From the NCBI RefSeq assembly GCF_016653465.1, contig NZ_NHSQ01000084.1:92050-156049 (forward strand): a stretch of 64,000 nt of DNA, read 5' to 3'. Under the pieces are notes generated by a model. The model did not search any database and had not been told where the DNA came from. It worked only from the letters and a program-made list of their open reading frames with translations. This stretch comes from Thiocystis minor (GTDB lineage: Bacteria > Pseudomonadota > Gammaproteobacteria > Chromatiales > Chromatiaceae). Positions 36,642 to 44,715 of this stretch are shown here, one piece after another (the first letter of the stretch is position 1; every line of letters begins with the position of its first letter). The translations under genes were made by a program, and so were the position numbers.

Positions 36642-37175
36642 ATGAATCAAGCCGACTTTGCACGCGTGGTCGACGCACTGAGTTTCGCCGCGCACAAACA
36701 CCGGGATCAGCGGCGCAAGGACCGGGATGCCTCACCCTACATCAATCACCCCATCGCGCTGATGCGCGTGCTCGCGCTGGAGGCCGGGATCCAGGATCCG
36801 CTCGTCCTCGGCGCGGCGCTGCTCCATGACACGGTGGAAGACACCGAGACCACACCCGAGGAACTCGCGGAACGGTTTGGCCCCGCGATCCGCGATCTGG
36901 TCATGGAGGTGACGGACGACAAGGCATTGCCGAAGGCCGAGCGGAAACGCCAGCAGGTGCTTCACGCCGCGGGCGCCAGCGAAGGGGCGCGGCTGGTCAA
37001 ACTTGCCGACAAGATCTGCAACCTGCGGGATGTGGCGGACAATCCGCCGAGCGGCTGGGATCTCGCGCGCCGCCAAGGCTATTTCGATTGGTCCGCCGAA
37101 GTGATCGATCAGTTGCGCGGCACGCATCCCGGACTGGAAGCGATTTTCGATGCGGCTTACGCGCGGCGGCCTTGA
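36642..37175 (+). CDS. MESH1-like HD-domain (p)ppGpp hydrolase
   Basis: A 177-residue single-domain protein related to the hydrolase half of SpoT. It has HKHRDQRRKD, YINHPIAL, LLHDTVEDTETT (HD pair plus ED) and KLADKICNL. Small HD enzymes of this type remove the 3'-pyrophosphate of (p)ppGpp, and MESH1 can also act on NADPH. GGAGG lies upstream of ATG 36642. It is in an operon with the CHAD protein, which suggests a link between polyphosphate and (p)ppGpp (inference). Confidence 0.85.
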   Translation: MNQADFARVVDALSFAAHKHRDQRRKDRDASPYINHPIALMRVLALEAGIQDPLVLGAALLHDTVEDTETTPEELAERFGPAIRDLVMEVTDDKALPKAERKRQQVLHAAGASEGARLVKLADKICNLRDVADNPPSGWDLARRQGYFDWSAEVIDQLRGTHPGLEAIFDAAYARRP

Positions 37176-37276
37176 GGGGTTGGCCCGACAGCGGAGTCTG
37201 CCGGGCCGTTGGACGACAGGCGCTCAATGCGCTCTGGTCTGCTTCACGTCAAAACGGGGCCAACTTTTGCCCGTTT

Positions 37277-38326
37277 TTATCCCGCTTCGTTCAAGCCGCC
37301 GGCTTCCCGTCGCTTGTAGCGCACTGAGGAAATCAGGGCCAAAACGATAAAGGCGACGCCGATCAAACCGGTGATGACCTCGGGGATGTGGATCACGATG
37401 CTTGCCAGCATGATGCCCGCCAGGGCACCAATCGCCCAGTGCGCGCCATGCTCCAGAAACACATATTCGTCCAGAGTGCCTTTGTTGACCAGATAAACGG
37501 TCAGCGAGCGCACGAACATGGCGCCGATGGCCAGGCCCAGCATGATAATGACGACATCGCGGGTGATGGCGAAGGCGCCGATGACGCCGTCGAAGGAGAA
37601 GGATGCATCCAGCACTTCCAGGTAGAGAAAGCCGGCGATACCCGAGCGCTTGGCGGTGTTCACCATGGCAGCGCCTTCCTCCTCGTTCTCGAACAGACTG
37701 TCCAGGCTGCTCACGGCGACATAGAGAATCACCCCGCCGATGCCCGCCACCAACAACGAAAGACGCTCGGCGGTTTCAAGCGGCAAGAATCCCTGAAGGA
37801 GAAACAGAACGATCAGTGCCAGCATGACCTCGATGGCATCGAGCTTGCCGAGTCTGGATAACCGCTCCTCGACGGCACCGAGCCAATGCAGTTCCTTGGT
37901 GGCATCCATCATGAAATAAAGAAAGACCAACAGCAGGAACATCCCGCCAAAAGCCGAGATGCCGATATGGCTTTCCTCCAGATATTTGGCGTACTGCTCC
38001 GGTTGTTGCAGGGCCATGGTCGCGACCTCTCCCATGCCTTGTCCCGAGGCGACGGCAACGATCACGATGGGAAAGACGAGTCGCATGCCGAACACGGCGA
38101 TCAGGATACCCACGGTCAGGAAGATCTGCTGCCATTTGGCATCCATCTCCTTGAGGACCGAGGCGTTCACCACGGCATTGTCGAAAGACAGGCTCACTTC
38201 CATGATTCCGAGGATGATGACCAGGAACACGGCGGCCATGCCTCCAGCCGGGGTCTGCAGACCCCAGTAATACGCCGCGATCAGGCAGGCGACGGTGACA
38301 ATAATGGAATAACGAAAAGCTTTCAT
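37277..38326 (-). CDS. DUF475/TerC-like integral membrane protein
   Basis: A 349-residue protein with about nine membrane helices. Two similar halves carry the TerC-type acidic motifs: MEVSLSFDNAVVNA (about 43-56) and DASFSFDGVIGAFA (about 239-252). TerC-like proteins are linked to metal (Mn2+) export and envelope stress. GGGGGAG precedes ATG 38326. It is divergent from the TerY/PP2C cluster, an association typical of Ter-type stress loci, although no TerD/TerZ gene is present. Confidence 0.88.
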   Translation of the reverse strand: MKAFRYSIIVTVACLIAAYYWGLQTPAGGMAAVFLVIILGIMEVSLSFDNAVVNASVLKEMDAKWQQIFLTVGILIAVFGMRLVFPIVIVAVASGQGMGEVATMALQQPEQYAKYLEESHIGISAFGGMFLLLVFLYFMMDATKELHWLGAVEERLSRLGKLDAIEVMLALIVLFLLQGFLPLETAERLSLLVAGIGGVILYVAVSSLDSLFENEEEGAAMVNTAKRSGIAGFLYLEVLDASFSFDGVIGAFAITRDVVIIMLGLAIGAMFVRSLTVYLVNKGTLDEYVFLEHGAHWAIGALAGIMLASIVIHIPEVITGLIGVAFIVLALISSVRYKRREAGGLNEAG

Positions 38327-38670
38327 TGACTCCCCCTGCATAATCCGAAAGATGAAGTGCGATTTTCTCCGAAGCGCACTCTAACCGATTTTCAAGGCAT
38401 TCATGCGCTCGATCGCGGTTGCCCGGATGGACCGTGCGGGGTGCCTACCCGACTCATGCATCTTTCCTATTGTTTTTGAATCCCGTCTGCTTGAAAACGG
38501 CGACGATCTGCGCGAAGGTGTGCGCAGCGCGTCGTGCGAGACTGCGGTTCGCTGCTCTTCGTCGCACTGGAGAGAGAGTTCGGCGGCTGGACATTCAACG
38601 CTACCGACATCCCATCGGAGTCTGACACCGCCGTGGAGTGGCTCAAGCAATCCGTCTGAGTGAGGCCAAC
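38327..38670. other. Spacer between the DUF475 gene and terY
   Basis: There is no complete gene. One plus-strand frame ending at the TGA near 38658 reads LLFVALEREFGGWTFNATD and EWLKQSV without a start codon, which could be the tail of a lost small protein. The region should contain the promoters of both divergent operons; no convincing -35/-10 pair stands out. Confidence 0.4.
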
Positions 38671-39312
38671 ATGAGCATCAGAAGACTCCCCGTTTACATC
38701 CTGCTCGATACCTCCGGGTCGATGCGCGGCGAGCCCATCCACTCGGTCAACGTCGGTCTCCAGGCGATGCTGAGCGCGCTGCGGCAGGATCCCTACGCGC
38801 TGGAGAGCGTCCATCTCTCGATCATCACCTTCGACATCCAGGCGCGCGAATCGCTGCCGCTGACCCCGCTGGCCGATGTGAAACTCGACGAGATCCCGGC
38901 GCCCGATTCCGGCGCGACCTTCATGGGCGCGGCGCTGGAACTGCTGATCCAGTGCGTCGACCGCGACGTGAAAAAAAGCACCGCCGACGCCAAGGGCGAC
39001 TGGCGTCCGCTGCTGTTTCTCATGACCGACGGCAGCCCCTCGGATCTCCATGCCTTCCGGCAGGCCATTCCCGAGGTGAAGATGCGCAATTTCGGCTCGA
39101 TCGTCGCCTGTGCCGCCGGTCCCAAGGTCAAGCAGGAGGCGCTGCTCGAACTGACCGACCGGGTCGTCCTGCTCGACACCATGGACGCGGCGACCTTCTC
39201 GGGCTTTTTCAAATGGGTGTCGGCGAGCGTCGCCGCCGGATCGAGCAGCGCGGGCGTCTCGGATCAGGTGACGCTACCGCCGCCACCACCCGAGGTGCAG
39301 CTCGTGCTGTGA
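38671..39312 (+). CDS. TerY-like von Willebrand A domain protein
   Basis: A 213-residue cytoplasmic vWA protein with a complete MIDAS: DTSGSM (about 11-16), Thr in GATFMGAAL and FLMTDGSPSD. It ends with a Pro-rich tail (TLPPPPPEVQLVL). TerY proteins belong to the TerY-P triad (vWA, PP2C phosphatase, protein kinase) described for Ter-type stress systems. Start MSIRRLPVY at 38671 is taken from homologous beginnings (RRLPVYxLLDTSGSM). The next vWA gene follows after 42 bases. Confidence 0.88.
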   Translation: MSIRRLPVYILLDTSGSMRGEPIHSVNVGLQAMLSALRQDPYALESVHLSIITFDIQARESLPLTPLADVKLDEIPAPDSGATFMGAALELLIQCVDRDVKKSTADAKGDWRPLLFLMTDGSPSDLHAFRQAIPEVKMRNFGSIVACAAGPKVKQEALLELTDRVVLLDTMDAATFSGFFKWVSASVAAGSSSAGVSDQVTLPPPPPEVQLVL

Positions 39313-39354
39313 TCGAACTGAACGCCGACCGATGGCACCGCAAAGGAGCAACGC

Positions 39355-40407
39355 ATGCGCAGGCTTCCCGTGTTTTTCGTCCTCGACTGCTCGGAATCCA
39401 TGGTGGGAGACCATCTCAGACAGATGGAAGACGGCTTTCAGGCCGTCGTCCGCACGCTGCGCGGCGATCCTCACGCGCTTGAGACCGTCCATCTCTCGGT
39501 AATCGCCTTCGCGGGCGTCGCCAACACCATCGTCCCGCTGATCGAGGTGTTTTCCTTCTATCCGCCGAAACTCCCGCTGGGCGGCGGAACCAGTCTCGGG
39601 GCCGCGCTCGATGCGCTGATGGCGGAGATCGACCGCTCGGTGGTCAAGACCACCCCTAACCAAAAGGGCGACTGGAAGCCGCTGGTCTATCTGTTCACCG
39701 ACGGTCATCCGACCGACGACCCTGGTCCAGCCATTGCCCGTTGGAATTCGCACTACGCCAGGAGAGCCTCGCTGATCGCGGTCGGGATCGGCAAGGACAC
39801 AGATTTTTCGGTGCTGAAGCGCCTGACCGAGAACGTCATCCTGTTCGAGGAGACGCGGGAGGGCGATTTCAGCCGCTTCGTCAACTGGATCAGCGCCTCC
39901 GTGGTCGCCCAGAGCAAGAGCCTGGGCGAGGGGCTCGACACCCAGACGCTGCCGGACCTGGACGAGCGTTTCATGAAGGTCGTCAAGGATCCCCCGCCAG
40001 CACTCGCCGATGCGGCCTGCGTGACCCTGGTTGGCCGCTGTCAGAAGACCCGCAAGCCCTACCTCATCAAATACGAACGCGAGCTACAGGATGTCGCTAC
40101 GCTCGACTTCAAGTTCGAGGTGCCGATTTACCGGCTCGCGGGCTGCTATCCGCTCGATGAAGACTATTTCGCCTGGTCGGATACTCGCGCCGTCGACCTG
40201 AAGGTGAACACCTCCGATCTGATCGGCGCGCCGGGCTGTCCGCACTGCGGCAACGCCACCGCCTTCGCGGTCTGCGGCTGCGGGAAGCTCTTGTGCATCA
40301 ATGGCCCGGAAGAGGCGACCTGTCCCTGGTGCGAAAAGCAGGTGACCTTCACCCCCCGTCCGGCGAGCGAGGATGACGGGTTCGATGTTAGACGCGGCAG
40401 GGGCTGA
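39355..40407 (+). CDS. vWA protein with C-terminal zinc ribbon (TerY-C type)
   Basis: A 350-residue protein. The vWA domain (1-200) has DCSESM, GGTSLGAAL and FTDGHPTDD, so the MIDAS is intact. The C-terminal part (about 220-350) is the TerY-C metal-binding region with CPHCGNATAFAVCGCGKLLC and CPWCEK, seven cysteines in all. It probably forms a complex with the neighbouring vWA protein and PP2C phosphatase; the target is unknown. Its end overlaps the phosphatase gene by 35 bases. Confidence 0.88.
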   Translation: MRRLPVFFVLDCSESMVGDHLRQMEDGFQAVVRTLRGDPHALETVHLSVIAFAGVANTIVPLIEVFSFYPPKLPLGGGTSLGAALDALMAEIDRSVVKTTPNQKGDWKPLVYLFTDGHPTDDPGPAIARWNSHYARRASLIAVGIGKDTDFSVLKRLTENVILFEETREGDFSRFVNWISASVVAQSKSLGEGLDTQTLPDLDERFMKVVKDPPPALADAACVTLVGRCQKTRKPYLIKYERELQDVATLDFKFEVPIYRLAGCYPLDEDYFAWSDTRAVDLKVNTSDLIGAPGCPHCGNATAFAVCGCGKLLCINGPEEATCPWCEKQVTFTPRPASEDDGFDVRRGRG

Positions 40408-42073
40408 CGGCGCGATGACATCCATGGCCCGCAAGCCAACGCCCGAGCAGCGTCAAAAATTGGCGCCGGAGATCGAGAATTTGCTCTGGGGGCTGTTCGG
40501 ACCCAATGATCGTCCATTCTTCGACCGCGGCGACATTGCGCCGCTTACGCTGGATGAGTTTGTCCAGTGCGACGAGGTGTTCGAGGAGACCTTCCGGTTC
40601 CTGGACGCGTTGACGGCAATATGGAATCGCCTCTGTCCGGGAAGGCCGCTTAAACCCTGTACTCAGGACCGGCAACCCAAGGAGATTGCAATGCCGATGG
40701 CGCTGCCCGTCCAGTCCGAGACTCCGGTGTCCAGGCGCGAGGCGTCCAAGGCCGGCGAGGCGTTGGCAGCGACGGAAGCGAACATCGAGGAGACGAAAGC
40801 CATGTCCCTTCCGCACCCGCCCGACACGCCGACGTCCGGCTCCGTTCAGGGCGCGCCCGGACAGGTTCCAGCGGCCAGCATAGCGCCCGCCAAGCCTCGG
40901 GAGCCCAGGGCAACTTTCCAACTGCCCAACGGTAAGGTGGGCGTCGACTATGCTGCGCGCATCGAGGGACGGGATGCGGAAGGCCGATCAGTGCGTATCC
41001 GGGATGTCCGGATTCCCGATGGCCTTGGTCTGTCCTTCGACCCGGATCGCGGCGAACTGCGCGGAACCCCCGCGCTGGACGGCGACCACCGACTCCCGTT
41101 GAGCTGGACCCTGGACGAGAAAACGCGCTATTCGGGCGATTGCCTGCTAATCGTCAACCCCGACCCCAAGAGTCTCTGGAAGGTGATCGAGCCGCCGGAC
41201 GGTTCGCCTTACCTCAAGCCCCACGCGGATCGCCGTCTGCTGACCGGTCGCGGGTTCAGCATCGCCGCCGCCAGTCGTCGCGGACGCTCGCACGAGCACG
41301 CGGGAACCTTCCGCGACGACGATTTTTTCATCGGCCATGATGCACAGACGCAATGGTCCGTGATCCTGGTCGCGGACGGGGCCGGCAGCGCGCGATACTC
41401 CCGCGAAGGCGCCTGGCTGGCCGTTGCAAGCGCCGGCGCGCATCTGTCGGAGGCGCTGGCGGGCGAGCTTGGCGCCAGGATGACCGCCGCCCTGGACGGT
41501 TGGGAGGCCGATCCCGAAGGCGTCGCGCAGGCCATGGGCGCCGAGTTCCATTATCTGTTCCACCAGTCGGGCACGCTCGCCGTGCAGTCCATCGAACAGG
41601 CGGCGCGGAGCGCGGGTGCCGAGGTTCGGGATTATGCGACGACCCTGCTCGCCGCGGCGCTCAAGCGGCAGGACCGCGAGACCTTTCTGGCGATCTTCTG
41701 GGTGGGCGACGGCGCCATCGCGGCCTATGGGCCGCGCGGCAAGGTTCGTCTGATGGGGACGCCCGACGGCGGCGAGTTCGCCGGTCAGACGCGTTTTCTG
41801 GATCGCGCCGCGCTTTCCGATCAGGGCTTCGCCAAGCGCATCGGCATCGGCCGTTATCCTGACTTGACCGCCGTCATGCTGATGACCGATGGCGTCTCCG
41901 ATCCGCGCTTCGAGACCGACAACGGGCTGAACGATCCGGTCAAATGGGATGCTCTTTGGGATGAGATCGCGCCGCTGCTGGCCACGTCAGAACCCGATAA
42001 GTGTCTGCTCGACTGGCTGCATTTTTTTGCGCCGGGACACCATGACGACCGCACGCTCGCGCTGCTCTGGTGA
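40373..42073 (+). CDS. PP2C-type protein phosphatase with N-terminal Ig-like region
   Basis: A 566-residue protein. Residues 1-180 are a mostly disordered leader; 180-265 look like a putative-Ig/cadherin-like fold (LGLSFDPDRGELRGTPALDG). The rest is a PP2C phosphatase with VADGAGSARYSREGAW, YATTLLAA, FWVGDGAIAAYG, LMTDGVSDPRF and HHDDRTLALL, carrying the metal-binding aspartates. In TerY-P triads it reverses the kinase, which is missing here. Starts at 40373, 40385 or 40415 are possible; 40373 is given. Confidence 0.85.
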   Translation: MTGSMLDAAGADGAMTSMARKPTPEQRQKLAPEIENLLWGLFGPNDRPFFDRGDIAPLTLDEFVQCDEVFEETFRFLDALTAIWNRLCPGRPLKPCTQDRQPKEIAMPMALPVQSETPVSRREASKAGEALAATEANIEETKAMSLPHPPDTPTSGSVQGAPGQVPAASIAPAKPREPRATFQLPNGKVGVDYAARIEGRDAEGRSVRIRDVRIPDGLGLSFDPDRGELRGTPALDGDHRLPLSWTLDEKTRYSGDCLLIVNPDPKSLWKVIEPPDGSPYLKPHADRRLLTGRGFSIAAASRRGRSHEHAGTFRDDDFFIGHDAQTQWSVILVADGAGSARYSREGAWLAVASAGAHLSEALAGELGARMTAALDGWEADPEGVAQAMGAEFHYLFHQSGTLAVQSIEQAARSAGAEVRDYATTLLAAALKRQDRETFLAIFWVGDGAIAAYGPRGKVRLMGTPDGGEFAGQTRFLDRAALSDQGFAKRIGIGRYPDLTAVMLMTDGVSDPRFETDNGLNDPVKWDALWDEIAPLLATSEPDKCLLDWLHFFAPGHHDDRTLALLW

Positions 42074-42080
42074 GCGCTGA

Positions 42081-42305
42081 TGCCAGCGCGATGTCTCCGC
42101 GTCCTGGCGTCTGCGTGAGCGCCTGGCCTTCATCGGCGAAGACGAGGCATTCATCCGTTCGCTAATCGCTCACAGCTACGGCAGGCTGAATCTCAGCGAG
42201 GACGAGTTCATCTCCAACCGCTCCGTCATCAAAAATCACATCGACAGCGTTGCCTTGGGAAGTCAATCTCCAGCAGACGGAGCCTCCGGCCTTTTAATCC
42301 GGTAG
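42081..42305 (+). pseudogene. Truncated gene remnant after the PP2C gene
   Basis: An open frame of 74 codons without a plausible start. It reads RLRERLAFIGEDEAFIRSLI followed by a stretch with YGRLNLSEDEFISNR, and ends at TAG 42303. The composition is protein-like, unlike the surrounding shadow frames. I do not recognise the family. It sits where the kinase gene of the TerY-P triad would be expected and ends inside the yrfG 3' end, so it may be the scar of a deletion. Confidence 0.5.
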
Positions 42306-42962
42306 AGGCATCGAAGTCAGCAACTCCGAAAAATCGCCAATGGCCAAAAACTCGCTGACCGAGCGGCGCGGTCTCTTGGAGTCCGGCTTCAGCACCGCGA
42401 CCAGCCAGCGGAAGCCGAATGCCTGAGCCGCCCGCAGGACGCTCAGGTTGTCGTCGACGAACAGCGTGCGCTCCGGGTCGAAGGGTTCGATGGCCTGGAG
42501 TGTCGACCAGAAATCCGGCGCCTCTTTCGCCAGCCCCAAATCGTGCGCGGACAGGATGCGTTCGAAATGTCCACCGAGCCGGGTGCGTTCCAGCTTCAGG
42601 CCGAGCGACTTCTGGTGCGCGTTGGTGACCAGCACGCGCCGCTTGCCGAGCGCCGCGAGCGTCTCCAGGAAGTCCACCACATGCGGGTGCACGGCGATCA
42701 GATGTTCGACTTCCTGCTTGAGCAGGAGGATATCCAGCCCCAGTTCGCGGCTCCAGTGATCCAGGCAATACCAGTTCAGGGTACCCTCGATCTCGCGATA
42801 GCGCGGCAGCAGTTCCGCCTTGGCCGCCTCGACCGCTAACCCGCGTGCCTCGGCATAGCGGCGCGGCACATGCTCCAACCAGAAATGGTTATCGAAATGC
42901 AGGTCGAGCAGGGTGCCGTCCATGTCCAAAAAGACGCTGTCGATCCGGTTCCAATCGATCAT
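42294..42962 (-). CDS. yrfG: HAD-family GMP/IMP nucleotidase YrfG-like
   Basis: A 222-residue HAD hydrolase. FLDMDGTLLDLHFDNHFW is the YrfG-type motif I; motif II is LVTNAHQKS, with the Lys in LGLAKEAPDFW and motif IV in TLFVDDNLSVL. YrfG dephosphorylates GMP and IMP. It is divergent from nudE, an association also found in enterobacteria. Confidence 0.88.
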   Translation of the reverse strand: MIDWNRIDSVFLDMDGTLLDLHFDNHFWLEHVPRRYAEARGLAVEAAKAELLPRYREIEGTLNWYCLDHWSRELGLDILLLKQEVEHLIAVHPHVVDFLETLAALGKRRVLVTNAHQKSLGLKLERTRLGGHFERILSAHDLGLAKEAPDFWSTLQAIEPFDPERTLFVDDNLSVLRAAQAFGFRWLVAVLKPDSKRPRRSVSEFLAIGDFSELLTSMPLPD

Positions 42963-42977
42963 ATTTTTGACCTCGGG

Positions 42978-43526
42978 ATGTCGCGTATGCCTCTAAAACC
43001 TAAAATTCTTGACCGCCGTCTGGTCGCCGAGAGCCTGTTGTTTCGGGTCGAGCAGGTCGATCTGGAATTCGCCAACGGCAACCGCCGGACCTACGAACGC
43101 ATCCCCGGCGGCGCCGATTCGGTGATGATTGTGCCCATGCTCGATGCCGAAACGGTATTGCTGATCCGCGAATACGGCGCTGGCACCGACCGTTATGAAT
43201 TGGGTCTACCCAAGGGTGTGGTCGAGCCTGGCGAGGAGCCCATCGCCGCCGCCAATCGCGAGATCCAGGAGGAAATCGGTTATGCCGCCCGCGATCTGCG
43301 CATCATCGACCGCGTGTCGCTGGTGCCCGGCTATATCCAGCACCACAGCTTGATCGTGCTGGCGCAGGGGCTCTATGCGCAACGCCTGCCGGGCGACGAG
43401 CCCGAGCCGATCGAGGTCGTGCCCTGGCGGCTGAACGACCTGGACGCACTGCTCGCCCGCGACGATTTCGACGAGGCGCGCTCCATCGCCGCGCTGTTTC
43501 TGGCCATGCGAGCGTTACGAAGCTGA
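42978..43526 (+). CDS. nudE: Nudix ADP-compounds hydrolase NudE
   Basis: A 182-residue Nudix enzyme. The Nudix box is GVVEPGEEPIAAANREIQEE followed by IG, and the NudE-type N-terminus reads PKILDRRLVAESLLFRVEQV. The end (DEPEPIEVVPW, FDEARSIAALF) also matches. It hydrolyses ADP-ribose, NADH and Ap3A-like compounds. ATG at 42978 (MSRMPLKPK) fits the E. coli start better than ATG 42987; the ribosome site is weak for both. Confidence 0.9.
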   Translation: MSRMPLKPKILDRRLVAESLLFRVEQVDLEFANGNRRTYERIPGGADSVMIVPMLDAETVLLIREYGAGTDRYELGLPKGVVEPGEEPIAAANREIQEEIGYAARDLRIIDRVSLVPGYIQHHSLIVLAQGLYAQRLPGDEPEPIEVVPWRLNDLDALLARDDFDEARSIAALFLAMRALRS

Positions 43527-43601
43527 GGTGTTTACAGAAAAAACTGATCCCCGTGGTGGCCATTGCCTTCACCTCGACGACAACAGCATTGGAAACTTCG
43601 C

Positions 43602-44636
43602 ATGTCATCCTTCACTACCCTCGCGGCGCTGCTGGTCTGCCTCGTCGCCGCATGGCCGCCGCCAACCCTGCTGGCCGCCACGCCCGACCCGTCAGCGGAC
43701 GAAGCCTACAGCTTCGACGACTTCCCTCGCGAGGAAATTCTCGTGTACCCGGAGTGGTTCAAACGCAGTTTCCTGGACATTCGCGCGGACCTGGCCGAGG
43801 CAGTCGCGGCGGGCAAACAGGGGCTGATGGTCTATTTCGGACAGAAACGCTGTCCCTACTGCCATCAGCTCATGCAGGTGAATTTCGGACTCTCCGACAT
43901 CGTCGAATACACCCGCCGGCATTTCGATGCCGTCCCCATCGATATCTGGGGGACCGAGGAGGTCACCACCCTCGACGGCGAGACCCTGACCGAGCGCGAA
44001 TGGTCGCAGCGCGAGGACAGCGACTTCACGCCCGCTATCCTGTTCTATGCCGCAGACGGGACCGTCGCGCTGCATCTGCGCGGCTATTACCCGCCCTATC
44101 AGTTCCGCGCCGCCCTGGAGTATGTCGCCGACGGACACTACCGGCGCGAATCCTTTCGCGACTATCTGGCGCGTGGCGAGGATCGCATGGTGTTCGAGCC
44201 CGAGGATCTGAACGAAGAGTCCTTCTTCACGCCCCCGCCGTATAACCTCGACCGTCGCTATCCGGCCGAGCGTCCGCTGGCCGTCTTCTTCGAGCAGGGC
44301 GACTGCCACCCCTGCGACGTGCTGCACGGCCAGGTACTGCGCGCGCCGGCCATCCATCGGTATTTTGGCGAGTTCGACAGCGTTCAGTTGGATCTGCGTT
44401 CGGCGACCCCGGTGATCACGCCCGCCGGCCAGCGCACCACGGCGCGCGACTGGGCCGCCGAGCTTGGCCTGTTCTATGCTCCAGCGATCCTCTTTTTCGA
44501 CGAACAGGGCAAAGAGCTGATACGGGTCGATTCGGTGGTCGGCTTCTACCGACTGCGCAATGTCCTGAACTATCTCGCCAGCCGGGCGTATCTGAGCGAA
44601 AGCTATGGGGCCTGGCGGGTGTCGCGGGCGTTTTAA
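43602..44636 (+). CDS. Periplasmic protein with two thioredoxin-fold domains
   Basis: A 344-residue protein with a signal peptide (about 1-26). Domain 1 (about 55-180) has the redox motif CPYC in MVYFGQKRCPYCHQL; domain 2 (about 225-335) has CHPC in AVFFEQGDCHPCDVL. Both have a cis-Pro-like segment before a strand (FTPAILFY, YAPAILFF). Duplicated SoxW/DsbD-gamma-like folds suggest a disulfide reductase or oxidase in the periplasm. The two active sites differ, so they may pass electrons to one another. It lies between nudE and pta; the partner is unknown. Confidence 0.82.
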   Translation: MSSFTTLAALLVCLVAAWPPPTLLAATPDPSADEAYSFDDFPREEILVYPEWFKRSFLDIRADLAEAVAAGKQGLMVYFGQKRCPYCHQLMQVNFGLSDIVEYTRRHFDAVPIDIWGTEEVTTLDGETLTEREWSQREDSDFTPAILFYAADGTVALHLRGYYPPYQFRAALEYVADGHYRRESFRDYLARGEDRMVFEPEDLNEESFFTPPPYNLDRRYPAERPLAVFFEQGDCHPCDVLHGQVLRAPAIHRYFGEFDSVQLDLRSATPVITPAGQRTTARDWAAELGLFYAPAILFFDEQGKELIRVDSVVGFYRLRNVLNYLASRAYLSESYGAWRVSRAF

Positions 44637-44715
44637 GAGCGAATCTGGTATTTTTGCGCAGTGCAGCATTCGGTGCCTCCAGTGTCGTCTGCCCCTTCCT
44701 TCAAGAGAGAGAACA

